Below are positions 51,074 to 60,509 of a stretch of DNA of 64,000 nucleotides, piece by piece. The notes under the pieces were generated by a model that worked only from the letters and a program-made list of their open reading frames with translations, was not told the DNA's origin and made no database searches. The stretch is taken from positions 96,883 through 160,882 of the forward strand of contig JAGAFD010000003.1 in NCBI GenBank assembly GCA_017612805.1. Direction: 5' to 3'. Within the stretch, counting starts at the first letter, position 1. Each line of letters opens with the position of its first letter. Source of the stretch: Bacilli bacterium. Lineage in GTDB: Bacteria; Bacillota_I; Bacilli_A; RF39; UBA660. The position numbers and the translations under genes are program-made.

Positions 51074-51803
51074 TGCAGCTGAACAAATTGTAAGAATGTC
51101 GCTTGAAGGATTTCAAGTAACAGCAAAAATTGCAGGTAGTGGTGCAAAAGATATTGCAGCATTATTAGTTGCAGTTATGAAAGACAAACATAAGACAGCT
51201 GGTAAAACAAATTTAACAAATATGTTAAAGTCAGGGAAAGAATTAAAAGTTTTTTCTGTTAGACAAGAAGAATTTAAAAAATTTACTGAAGAAGCTAAAA
51301 GATATGGAGTGTTATATAGTGCTTTAATAAACAAAAAAATGAAATCTAATGATGGAATTATCGATATTATGGTAAGAGCAGAAGATGCTTCAAAAATAAA
51401 TCGAATTGTTGAAAGATTTAAATTATCTAGTTATGATGAAGCTACTATTAGAAGTGAAATAGAGAAAACTAAAAATGAGAAAGCAACTAAGGACAAGGGA
51501 GTTAAACAAAAAACTCATGAGGAAAGATTGAAAGATGAAGAAAAAGTTGCTCCTATAAAGAAAGAGGAACAATCAGTAAACCCCCATTTGGCAAAGACCG
51601 AAAAAAGCCCTCAGTCAAAGCCTTTCTCAAAAATGCGAGAGACTTCGGATCAGGGTACTAAGATGAATGAGAAACCTTCAGTAAAAGAGAAACTTGAAAA
51701 AGCTAAAGAAGAAGTAAAACATCGTGAATCACTTAGAGATAAATCCGAAGTAATAAAACAAACTCCTAAAAAGAAAAAAGAAAACAAGGAGATTACTAGG
51801 TAA
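51057..51803 (+). CDS. PcfB-family protein (DUF3801)
   Basis: 248 residues. The N-terminal domain (about 1-140), with DAAEQIVRMSLEG and the FSVRQEEFKKF segment, matches PcfB, a relaxosome-associated protein that links the relaxase to the coupling protein in pCF10-type systems. The C-terminal half is low-complexity Lys/Glu. Overlaps the relaxase gene by 17 nt and the next gene by 1 nt. Confidence -1.
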   Translation: MNTSGDAAEQIVRMSLEGFQVTAKIAGSGAKDIAALLVAVMKDKHKTAGKTNLTNMLKSGKELKVFSVRQEEFKKFTEEAKRYGVLYSALINKKMKSNDGIIDIMVRAEDASKINRIVERFKLSSYDEATIRSEIEKTKNEKATKDKGVKQKTHEERLKDEEKVAPIKKEEQSVNPHLAKTEKSPQSKPFSKMRETSDQGTKMNEKPSVKEKLEKAKEEVKHRESLRDKSEVIKQTPKKKKENKEITR

Positions 51804-52000
51804 TGAAAGATGTTTTCAAAATACTAGAACTAGATAAATATGAATTAGGTATAATTATTAATGCATTGAACGAACTTAGAAATAAACTTATTCAAGAACA
51901 AAGGGAAACTGATGCTGTTGATGAAGTATTATTAAAAGTTCTTGATGCTCCAGAAAAAAAAAGATACTTTCACCGAGACCGTTTCGCAGAAGGTAGATGA
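51803..52000 (+). CDS. Small conserved protein of the transfer operon
   Basis: 65 residues, helical (LELDKYELGIIINALNEL). Proteins of this size and place occur between PcfB and VirD4 in related elements. Overlaps the coupling-protein gene by 4 nt (ATGA). Confidence -1.
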   Translation: MKDVFKILELDKYELGIIINALNELRNKLIQEQRETDAVDEVLLKVLDAPEKKRYFHRDRFAEGR

Positions 52001-53811
52001 AAAATAATAATGAAACTCCAAAGTATTATTATATTATTGGAGTTATACCAGTTATATGGATTGCATTATTAATTGCTCCTTCAATTAATAGTGGTTTACC
52101 AGGTATAATTAAGGATTTTCCAAAATATATGGAGAATCCTTTTTATATTACTTGGTGTAATTCTTCTATTAAGGCAATTATAATTTTAATTTTTGCTTAT
52201 ATATTAGGTATTGGTATTTATTTAGCAACTAAGAGAAATTATAGAAAAGGTGAAGAACATGGTAGTGCGAAATGGGGAGATTCTAAAAAGGTTAATAAAA
52301 AATATGAACAACAACCATTTTCTACCAATAAAATATTAACTCAGAATGTATGTATTGGATTTGATGGTAGAAAACATAGAAGAAATTTAAATACATTAGT
52401 AATAGGTGGTTCTGGTGCAGGTAAAACAAGATTCTTTGCAAAGCCAAATGTTATGCAAGCAAATACATCATTAATTGTTTTAGATCCTAAGGGAGAGATA
52501 GCAAGAGATGAAGGCCATCTTCTTGAAGAAAAAGGATATGTTGTTAAAGTATTAGATTTAATCAATATGGATAGATCACATTGCTATAATCCGTTTGTCT
52601 ATCTTCAATCAGATAATGATGTACAAAAACTAGTAACTAATTTATTTAAGGCAACAACACCTAAAGGAAGTCAATCACAAGATCCATTTTGGGATACTGC
52701 AGCTTCAATGTTGTTATTATCATTAATCTTTTATTTATGGTATGAAGCTCCTAAAGATGAACAAAATTTTCCAATGGTAATGGAGATGCTAAGAGCAGGT
52801 GAAGTTAAAGAGGATGATGACAATTTTGTTAGTCCGTTAGATATACTTTTTAATCAATTGGAAGTAGAAAATCCTAATCACATAGCACTTAAGTATTATA
52901 GAGATTATCATTCGGGATCTGCTAAGACATTAAAATCTATTCAAATAACACTAGCTTCACGATTAGAAAAATTTAATCTTGAAAGTTTAGCTAGTTTAAC
53001 TCAAACAGATGAATTAGAACTAGAAACAATAGGAGAGAAAAAAACTGCATTATTTGCAATAATTCCAGATAATGATACATCATTCAATTTTCTTGTAAGT
53101 ATGTTATATACTCAATTGTTTCAACAATTATTCTATACTGCTGATCATAAATATGGTGGAAGATTACCAATACATGTTCATTTTTTAATGGATGAATTTG
53201 CTAATGTATCTTTACCAGATGATTTTGATAAGATTTTATCTGTAATGAGATCTAGAGAAGTTTCAGTATCCATTATTCTTCAAAATTTAGCTCAATTAAA
53301 AGCTTTATTTGAAAAACAATGGGAATCAATTGTTGGTAACTGTGATGAATTTTTATATCTAGGTGGTAATGAACAATCAACTCATAAATATGTTAGCGAA
53401 CTAATGGGTAAATCAACGATTGATTTAAATACATATGGAAAAAGTACAGGACATTCTGGAAACTATTCAACTAATTATCAATTAAATGGAAGAGAGTTAA
53501 TGACACCAGATGAAGTTAGGTTATTAGATAATAAATATTCAATATTATTTATAAGAGGTGAAAGGCCTATAATGGATTTTAAATATGATGTATTAAAACA
53601 TCCAAATGTTTCTTTATCAGCTGATGGCCAAGGTAAGCCATATATACATGGAGAAATTACAAATGCAATCGCTTCAGTAAATATAGATTTTTCTAATATA
53701 ACAAGATTAGAACAAACGGAAGATGAACAAGATTATAACATTTTAGATGATTATGACATTGTTTCATCAGAAGAAATAGATAAATATTTTAAGAAAGAAG
53801 GAATATTATGA
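51997..53811 (+). CDS. VirD4/TraG type IV coupling protein
   Basis: 604 residues. Two N-terminal membrane helices (about 12-30 and 56-77), HGSAKWGD, Walker A GGSGAGKT (137-144), Walker B region HFLMDEFANV and the conserved SVSIILQNLAQLKALF. It brings the relaxase-DNA complex to the secretion channel. Confidence -1.
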   Translation: MKNNNETPKYYYIIGVIPVIWIALLIAPSINSGLPGIIKDFPKYMENPFYITWCNSSIKAIIILIFAYILGIGIYLATKRNYRKGEEHGSAKWGDSKKVNKKYEQQPFSTNKILTQNVCIGFDGRKHRRNLNTLVIGGSGAGKTRFFAKPNVMQANTSLIVLDPKGEIARDEGHLLEEKGYVVKVLDLINMDRSHCYNPFVYLQSDNDVQKLVTNLFKATTPKGSQSQDPFWDTAASMLLLSLIFYLWYEAPKDEQNFPMVMEMLRAGEVKEDDDNFVSPLDILFNQLEVENPNHIALKYYRDYHSGSAKTLKSIQITLASRLEKFNLESLASLTQTDELELETIGEKKTALFAIIPDNDTSFNFLVSMLYTQLFQQLFYTADHKYGGRLPIHVHFLMDEFANVSLPDDFDKILSVMRSREVSVSIILQNLAQLKALFEKQWESIVGNCDEFLYLGGNEQSTHKYVSELMGKSTIDLNTYGKSTGHSGNYSTNYQLNGRELMTPDEVRLLDNKYSILFIRGERPIMDFKYDVLKHPNVSLSADGQGKPYIHGEITNAIASVNIDFSNITRLEQTEDEQDYNILDDYDIVSSEEIDKYFKKEGIL

Positions 53812-54200
53812 AATTAGTTAAAAAAATTGAACAAGGAATAATTAATACACCAGAATATATAAAAACAAATCTTAATAAATTTAGAGATAGATTAGGAGAA
53901 AAAGGATTAAAGAGATTTAAGAAAGTTTCTTTTGCAATAATGCTATGTGCTATATGTGGAACATCGACTGTAGTTTTAGCAGCAGATGATCCTCTATCTG
54001 TAGTTAATAATCTTTCTAATTTTATCTTTGGTTTAATTAGAGCTGTTGGTATGATTATTTTAGGATTCTCGATTGTTCAAATTGGATTATCAATTAAAAG
54101 TCATGATCCATCTCAAAGAGCAAATGGATTCCTAACTTTAGCTGGTGGTATTGTAATTACTTTTGCAAAAGAAATATTAGGTATGATCACAGGAGGATAA
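53808..54200 (+). CDS. Maff2/TrbC-like pilin-type membrane protein
   Basis: 130 residues. A cytoplasmic lead (about 1-44), a signal-like helix ending AAD (about 45-62) and two further helices (about 70-95, 105-128), the shape of VirB2/TrbC-like proteins in Tn1549-type elements. Its gene ends in a hairpin (54191-54212) that may reduce reading into the next gene. Confidence -1.
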   Translation: MKLVKKIEQGIINTPEYIKTNLNKFRDRLGEKGLKRFKKVSFAIMLCAICGTSTVVLAADDPLSVVNNLSNFIFGLIRAVGMIILGFSIVQIGLSIKSHDPSQRANGFLTLAGGIVITFAKEILGMITGG

Positions 54201-54216
54201 AAATATCCTCCTTTTA
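54191..54216 (+). terminator. Intra-operon hairpin, partial terminator
   Basis: Nine-bp stem 54191-54199 with 54204-54212, AAAA loop, tail of only four T. It lies between the pilin-like and virB6-like genes. Confidence -1.
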
Positions 54217-54235
54217 TAATTGGAGGTGAATTATT

Positions 54236-55072
54236 ATGAGTGATAATTGGATTGTACAAAATTTACAAAATGCACTTAATACATGGAACTCCAAATTGGC
54301 TGATATATGGAATTTAGTAACTCAAACACCAGAAACATTTAAAGGTGGTGCAATATGGAATGTAATAAAGAATATTCATGGAGGAATGCAAGCAATTGGT
54401 TTAGCACTTCTTGTATTATTCTTTGTTGTAGGAGTTATGAAAACATGTGGTTCTTTAACAGAAATTAAAAAACCAGAACATGCATTAAGATTATTTATTA
54501 GATTTGCAATTGCAAAAATAGTTGTTACATATGGAATGGATTTAATGTTAGCGTTATTTAGAATATCTCAGGGAATAGTATCAAAAATAATGTCTATATC
54601 AAAAATAACAGGTGCAACTAATACAACATTACCATCTCAAATGATTAAAGCTATAGAAGATTGTGGATTCTTTGAATCTATTCCGTTATGGGCTGTAACT
54701 TTAATCGGTGGTTTGGTTGTAACCGTATTATCTTTCATTATGATTATGACAGTATATGGAAGGTTCTTTAAATTATATTTATATACAGCTATAGCTCCTG
54801 TACCATTAGCAACATTTGCAGGAGAACCAACTCAATCAATTGGGAAGAGCTTTTTAAAGAGTTATTCAGCTGTATGCTTAGAAGGAGTCATTATTGTACT
54901 GTCGTGCATCATATTTAGTTTATTTGCATCTAGTCCACCAGTAGTAGATACTTCTGCAGCAGCTGTTACACAAGTATGGAAATATATTGGTGAACTAGTA
55001 TTTAATATGTTAGTTCTTGTTGGAACTATAAAAATGTCAGATCGTGTAGTAAGGGAGATGATGGGATTATGA
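54236..55072 (+). CDS. VirB6/TrbL-like channel protein
   Basis: 278 residues with five or six membrane helices; conserved positions resemble the CD1112-type VirB6/TrbL family (AIAPVPLATFAGEPTQSIG at about 182-200). Forms the inner-membrane part of the transfer channel. TTGGAGGTGA site. Confidence -1.
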   Translation: MSDNWIVQNLQNALNTWNSKLADIWNLVTQTPETFKGGAIWNVIKNIHGGMQAIGLALLVLFFVVGVMKTCGSLTEIKKPEHALRLFIRFAIAKIVVTYGMDLMLALFRISQGIVSKIMSISKITGATNTTLPSQMIKAIEDCGFFESIPLWAVTLIGGLVVTVLSFIMIMTVYGRFFKLYLYTAIAPVPLATFAGEPTQSIGKSFLKSYSAVCLEGVIIVLSCIIFSLFASSPPVVDTSAAAVTQVWKYIGELVFNMLVLVGTIKMSDRVVREMMGL

Positions 55073-55467
55073 TAGAAAATAAATTAAGATGTTTGTTAGT
55101 TGAACCTTATAAGTTACCAGAAGTTATAGAAATTAATAATACACTAGAAGCAAAACAAAATATTGTAGGTGGATATATTGAATGTGCTTATTTGCCAAAT
55201 GATGAAGAAGTTGTAATTATTTGTAATGAAGAAGGAAAAATTAATGGACTACAGTTAAATAGGGATATAGGACATGATATTATTGCTGGTCCATTTTTAA
55301 TTGTTGGAGATGATTATGATAATGGAGATTTCAAATCATTAACTGAAGAACAAATAATGAAATATAAAATTAGATTTGGAAAAAATAGCATACTTCAAAC
55401 GGAAAATAAAATTAATTCAATTATAGTAAATAAAGCTTTAAACAAGTTTGATAGAGAGGAGAGATAA
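55069..55467 (+). CDS. DUF3846-family protein
   Basis: 132 residues; GGYIECAYLP and DIIAGPFLIVGDD (about 69-81) are the DUF3846 marks. Function unknown; common in such elements. Overlaps virB6 by 4 nt. Confidence -1.
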   Translation: MIENKLRCLLVEPYKLPEVIEINNTLEAKQNIVGGYIECAYLPNDEEVVIICNEEGKINGLQLNRDIGHDIIAGPFLIVGDDYDNGDFKSLTEEQIMKYKIRFGKNSILQTENKINSIIVNKALNKFDREER

Positions 55468-55468
55468 C

Positions 55469-56143
55469 ATGAGTATCTTTCAAGAATATGAACAAATTAG
55501 AAGGGAAATGGGTGAAAAAAAATATGATAGTATTGAGAAATATTTGGAAACTCATTCAGATGTCCTTTTATCTGATATTTTATATAAACCAGAACATTAT
55601 ATAAATTTTGATAAATGGTATAATTGGAAAATTTTAAATAGAAAAGTTAGAGTAAATAGTATTTATGAAACTAGTTTTGATGATGTAAGATGTGATGCTG
55701 TTTTATATCAAAATGATAAAGCTGTTGCAAATATTATTGCAAGTTATGAGGCTAATGAAATGAACTTTAAGTGTAATAATGATCCTAATCTTGCTAAAGA
55801 AGTATTAAGAGTATCAATTTTAGATGATTTTGATAAATATATAGATTTACCTAAAGTTTCAAAGTGTTCTAAATTATTACAAGATATATATGATGATGTA
55901 TGTCAATCTGATGCATCTATGTGTCATATAACAGAAGAAGACTGGAATGAATTCTACAAGGAAGATTTTACAGAAAAAGATGTTGATAATTTAAAAAGAG
56001 AAGTAAAAGAATTAGGACTCCAAGAAGTTATAACATTTGATGATGCAGAATATAAAATCGTTGGCTGGGGAGATTTAGAAACTAGATTTAATGATGATAG
56101 ATATTTACAAGAAAAAGTTAAAGATGAGAGAGGTGATAGATAG
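55469..56143 (+). CDS. Hypothetical protein of the transfer operon
   Basis: 224 residues from ATG 55469 (AGAGGAGAGAT site, inside the previous reading end). Soluble, acidic, with three Cys in a KVSKCSKLLQ...SMCH stretch. Not recognised. Shares one base with the next start. Confidence -1.
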   Translation: MSIFQEYEQIRREMGEKKYDSIEKYLETHSDVLLSDILYKPEHYINFDKWYNWKILNRKVRVNSIYETSFDDVRCDAVLYQNDKAVANIIASYEANEMNFKCNNDPNLAKEVLRVSILDDFDKYIDLPKVSKCSKLLQDIYDDVCQSDASMCHITEEDWNEFYKEDFTEKDVDNLKREVKELGLQEVITFDDAEYKIVGWGDLETRFNDDRYLQEKVKDERGDR

Positions 56144-56649
56144 TGAGAAAACAATATGATGATTTCACACAATTAAAATTAAAAGACATGAGCAAGAGTA
56201 TAAGCGATATGACTTACAAATATATAAATCCAGAAACTCAAACACCAACAAAAGTTCCTCCTGCTCACTATGAAAAAATATTAGATCAGGTAACAGAAAA
56301 ATATATGAGCGATATAACATCAAGACAATTTTTAACTATTATGTACACTCAATTAAGTAATTTAAAAAAGGAAGATGAAAAGTATTTCAATCAAGCTTTA
56401 TTATGTATGGATATGGGATTAAATCCTAAAGATTTACGAATAGAAGAACAAATTGCGATTGAATATACAAATAGTTTCATTGATGATAAAAAGCAATATG
56501 AAAAGAAGAATTATCATTTTTTATCAGAGGATATTGTTAATGCATATAATGAATCAAAAAACAATCCTGAATTACAATCTAATGTAATTAGAGAATCAAA
56601 TAGAGCTGAAGGATTAGATAAAACCTCTAGAGATAGTTGGGAGAGATAA
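56143..56649 (+). CDS. Hypothetical protein of the transfer operon
   Basis: 168 residues, GTG start 56143 (AGAGGTGAT site). Helical, soluble. Not recognised. 1-nt gap to the next gene. Confidence -1.
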   Translation: MRKQYDDFTQLKLKDMSKSISDMTYKYINPETQTPTKVPPAHYEKILDQVTEKYMSDITSRQFLTIMYTQLSNLKKEDEKYFNQALLCMDMGLNPKDLRIEEQIAIEYTNSFIDDKKQYEKKNYHFLSEDIVNAYNESKNNPELQSNVIRESNRAEGLDKTSRDSWER

Positions 56650-56650
56650 T

Positions 56651-57454
56651 ATGGGACAATATCATATGATTATAAATGTTGATAAAAAAGAATATCTTCG
56701 CTCTAATGGTGGATTAAAACTCTTAGAATGGGGATATTTGGAAAATCCAATGAATTTAACATTATTAGATAACTTAACTAAAAATTGGAAAGGTGATCGT
56801 GTATATGTTGTTGGAGATTATGGAAATAGTCAAGATGTATATTCTAGTGAATGTTCAAGGATATTTTCTGGATTAGAAAGAGAATTTGAATTATGTGATA
56901 AAGACGGAAAAATAAATAATAGTCTTTATGGATTAGCTTATGATAGATTCAAAGAGTTACCATTAAAAGAAAATTTAAAAGTTGATAATTATAGATACAT
57001 ATACAATCATGACACAAAACAATATATTGATTTAAATCACTGTGTTCCTGCAGATTTTAATTATGATTTTTTTAAATATAAAAATAAAATTGGATATATG
57101 GCTATATCACCAATTCCATTATTACTATCTTTAAGTAATGGATTAGGTGGTGGAGATTACCATGAAGGCTGTCATAATCATAATTTAGTTGGATCGTGGG
57201 TAAATAACACTAAATCCTTAGAAGTAAGAAAAGATAAATTGGATAATAATTATGATGAACTATTACCAGAATTTCAAGAAGGTGAAAAATATATGAGCTA
57301 TAAGGATGCTCAAAAAATTAAACAAATTCTGGAAGAAAAATATATTAATGCTTTTAAAGAAGATACATGGATAAAAAAAGATTTTATAGAAAGTGTTATT
57401 AAAGGACAAGATCCATTCAAAAATATAAAAAAGAAAGATGATATGGAGAGATAG
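56651..57454 (+). CDS. Hypothetical MGQYH-type protein
   Basis: 267 residues. The opening MGQYHMIINVDKKEYL...GGLKLLEWG is shared with a widespread group of uncharacterised bacterial proteins. A Gly/His patch GLGGGDYHEGCHNHN (about 174-188) could bind metal. Function unknown. Confidence -1.
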   Translation: MGQYHMIINVDKKEYLRSNGGLKLLEWGYLENPMNLTLLDNLTKNWKGDRVYVVGDYGNSQDVYSSECSRIFSGLEREFELCDKDGKINNSLYGLAYDRFKELPLKENLKVDNYRYIYNHDTKQYIDLNHCVPADFNYDFFKYKNKIGYMAISPIPLLLSLSNGLGGGDYHEGCHNHNLVGSWVNNTKSLEVRKDKLDNNYDELLPEFQEGEKYMSYKDAQKIKQILEEKYINAFKEDTWIKKDFIESVIKGQDPFKNIKKKDDMER

Positions 57455-57457
57455 AAA

Positions 57458-57856
57458 ATGGAGGTTAAAATAAATAAAGAAATAAGAGATTATACAGAAA
57501 GTGTTTATTTTGGGTTGTCATTAAGACAATTTATTTTTTCTATATTGGCATGTGGTATGGCAGTAGTGTTATATTTTGTTTTTAGACCATATTTTGGGAT
57601 AGAAACATTATCGTGGTTATGTATATTAGGAGCTGCACCTTTTGCAGCTATAGGATTCATAAAATATAATGGTATGAATGCTGAAGAATTTGTATTAGCT
57701 TATATAAGAAGTGAATTTCTTACACCAAAAGAATTAACTTTTAAACCTGAAAATTATTATTACGAACTTTTAAAAGGAAGAATAGGAGATGATAAGAAAG
57801 ATGAAAACGATAAGAAATCTGTTCAAACAAGACAAAGAAAAATTCGTAACGCCTAA
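57458..57856 (+). CDS. PrgI-family membrane protein
   Basis: 132 residues with two membrane helices (about 25-45, 48-68) after VYFGLSLRQFIFS, matching the PrgI family (VirB3-like partner of VirB4). Its last 56 bases overlap virB4. Confidence -1.
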   Translation: MEVKINKEIRDYTESVYFGLSLRQFIFSILACGMAVVLYFVFRPYFGIETLSWLCILGAAPFAAIGFIKYNGMNAEEFVLAYIRSEFLTPKELTFKPENYYYELLKGRIGDDKKDENDKKSVQTRQRKIRNA

Positions 57857-60134
57857 AAGTGTCCAAGACTGTATTCCAATAAAAACAATTTATAAAGATG
57901 GTATTTTTGAAGTGTCTAAAAATAAATATAGTAAATGTTTTAGATTTACTGATATTAATTATGCAGTAGCTTCAAGACCAGATAAAGAAGCTATGTTTTT
58001 GGATTATTCTGAATTATTAAATTCATTAGATCCTGGAGCAACTTCAAAAATAACAGTATTAAATCGAAGATTAAATAGAGTGGATTTTGAAAAAAATATT
58101 ATGATTCCTAAAGCAAACGATTCATTAGATGAATATAGAGATGAATACAATAAAATGCTTATGGATAAAGCACTTGGATCAAATTCAATTATTCAAGAAA
58201 AATTTCTTACAATTTCTGTAAATAAAAAAAGTTATGATGAAGCAAAAACATATTTTGCAAGAATAAGCGCAGATTTATCTAATCATTTTAATCAATTAGG
58301 TTCTAAATCAATTGAATTAGATGCAACAGATAGATTAAGATTGGCTCATGATTTTTATAGAATAGGAGAAGAAAATATATTTACTTGGGATATGTTGGAT
58401 AATATGAGAAAAGGACATTCTTTTAAGGATTATATTTCACCAGATACATTTAAATTTGAAAAAGATTATTTTGAAATGGGAAACAAAGTGGGAAGAGTAT
58501 TTTTCTTAAAAGATTATGCTTCATATATAAAAGATGATTTGGTAGCAGAATTGACTGATATGAATAGAAATCTAATGCTTTCTATTGATGTTATTCCAAT
58601 ACCTATGGATGAAGCTATTAGAGAAGTAGAAAATAGAAGACTTGGAGTTGAAACAAATATAACTAATTGGCAAAGAAGACAAAATAACAATAATAACTTT
58701 AGTGCAGTTATTCCATATGATATGGAACAACAAAGACAAGAATCTAAGGAGTTCTTAGATGATTTAACTACTAGAGATCAAAGAATGTTTGTATGTGTTT
58801 TAACAATGGTTTTAATTGCTGATACAAAAGAACAATTAGATCTTGATACAGAAAGTTTACTAGCTACAGGGAGAAAACATTTGTGCCAATTAGCAATACT
58901 AAAATGGCAACAAAAAGATGGATTAAATACATCACTTCCGTTTGGTGTTAGAAAAATAAATTCATTAAGAACTTTAACTACAGAATCGCTTGCTGTTTTT
59001 ATGCCATTTAGAGTTCAAGAAATAAACCATGATAATGGAATATATTATGGCGATAATGTTATAAGTAAAAATATGATTATAGCTGATAGAAGGGAGTTAT
59101 TAAATGGTAATTCTTTTATTTTGGGTGTATCTGGATCTGGTAAATCATTTACAGCCAAAAATGAAATAGTTTCTATAGCTTTAAGAGATCCTAATGCAGA
59201 TATAATTATAATTGATCCTGAAAGGGAATATCCTAAATTAGTTGAAAGTTTAGGAGGACAAGATATACATATTTCTGCTACAAGTAAAAATCATATAAAT
59301 GCTATGGATATGAATGCTGAATATGGTGATGGAGCAAATCCAGTTATTCTAAAATCAGAATTTATTCTATCTTTATGTGAGCATTTAATGGGAAGTGGTA
59401 ATCTTGGCCCAAAAGAAAAATCAATTATAGATAGATGTACTGCAAAAGTTTATCGTGTTTATCAACAAGGAAACTATCAAGGAGTTGCACCAACATTACA
59501 AGATTTTAGGGAAGAATTGTTAAAACAACCAGAAGAAGAAGCTAAACAAATTGCACTTGCTATTGAGCTATTTACTGATGGTTCACTTAATACATTTGCT
59601 AAAAATACTAATGTTGATACAAATAGTAGAATTATATGTTACGACATCTTGGATTTAGGTAAACAATTATTACCAATAGGTATGTTAGTTGTACTTGATT
59701 CCATCTTAAATAGAATTACAGCAAATAGAGCTAAGGGAAGAAATACATATATTTTTATTGATGAAATATATTTATTATTTCAACATGAATATTCAGCTAA
59801 TTTCTTATTTACATTATGGAAAAGAGTTAGAAAATATGGTGCATATTGTACTGGTATAACTCAAAATGTTGATGATTTATTACAATCTCATACTGCAAGA
59901 ACAATGCTTGCAAATTCAGAATTTATAGTGATGTTAAATCAAGCAGCAACAGATAGAACTGAGTTAGCTAAATTATTATCAATATCAGATTCTCAAATGA
60001 GTTACATTACAAATGTAGGAGCCGGACAAGGTTTATTGAAAGTAGGATCATCATTAGTTCCTTTTATTAATAAGTTCCCAACAGATACAAAATTATACAA
60101 ACTTATGACTACTAAACCAGGAGAAGATAAATAA
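57801..60134 (+). CDS. VirB4-type conjugation ATPase
   Basis: 777 residues from ATG 57801 (GGAGATGAT site 8 nt upstream; ATG 57789 is too close to it). Walker A GVSGSGKS (near residue 443), Walker B region IIIIDPEREYPKL and TYIFIDEIYLL, plus the late motif RKYGAYCTGITQNVDDLL. It powers assembly of, and transport through, the transfer channel. Confidence -1.
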   Translation: MKTIRNLFKQDKEKFVTPKSVQDCIPIKTIYKDGIFEVSKNKYSKCFRFTDINYAVASRPDKEAMFLDYSELLNSLDPGATSKITVLNRRLNRVDFEKNIMIPKANDSLDEYRDEYNKMLMDKALGSNSIIQEKFLTISVNKKSYDEAKTYFARISADLSNHFNQLGSKSIELDATDRLRLAHDFYRIGEENIFTWDMLDNMRKGHSFKDYISPDTFKFEKDYFEMGNKVGRVFFLKDYASYIKDDLVAELTDMNRNLMLSIDVIPIPMDEAIREVENRRLGVETNITNWQRRQNNNNNFSAVIPYDMEQQRQESKEFLDDLTTRDQRMFVCVLTMVLIADTKEQLDLDTESLLATGRKHLCQLAILKWQQKDGLNTSLPFGVRKINSLRTLTTESLAVFMPFRVQEINHDNGIYYGDNVISKNMIIADRRELLNGNSFILGVSGSGKSFTAKNEIVSIALRDPNADIIIIDPEREYPKLVESLGGQDIHISATSKNHINAMDMNAEYGDGANPVILKSEFILSLCEHLMGSGNLGPKEKSIIDRCTAKVYRVYQQGNYQGVAPTLQDFREELLKQPEEEAKQIALAIELFTDGSLNTFAKNTNVDTNSRIICYDILDLGKQLLPIGMLVVLDSILNRITANRAKGRNTYIFIDEIYLLFQHEYSANFLFTLWKRVRKYGAYCTGITQNVDDLLQSHTARTMLANSEFIVMLNQAATDRTELAKLLSISDSQMSYITNVGAGQGLLKVGSSLVPFINKFPTDTKLYKLMTTKPGEDK

Positions 60135-60215
60135 TTTCATTATAAGAAACACGAAAGGTTTATATTTACAATTAGTAATTTTATGTAGTAGAATATATCT
60201 TATGGAGATGATATA

Positions 60216-60473
60216 GTGGGTAAGAAAAAATCTGAAGTTGTCCAGAGAACTTATAGAGTTCAAGAAAATGTATTAACCTTAATTCTTGGTGTAGAGGCAT
60301 TTTTAGAACAACAACCAGCATTACCACCAGAATACCGAAAAGAGGGATATAAATTCCTAAAAAAAATAAAAACGATGGCAGGATTAGAAGAAGAAGCATA
60401 TTTAGATTATGATATAGTTGATTATGACTATAATATAACTTTTGAAAAAAATCCAAATATAGAATCAGAATAA
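60216..60473 (+). CDS. Small protein between virB4 and the C39 gene
   Basis: 85 residues, GTG start 60216 (TGGAGATGAT). Helical, then an acidic Tyr/Asp-rich tail (DYDIVDYDY). Not recognised. Confidence -1.
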   Translation: MGKKKSEVVQRTYRVQENVLTLILGVEAFLEQQPALPPEYRKEGYKFLKKIKTMAGLEEEAYLDYDIVDYDYNITFEKNPNIESE

Positions 60474-60509
60474 TAGTTCTGATTCTTTTTATTTGAAAGA
60501 AGGTGAAAT

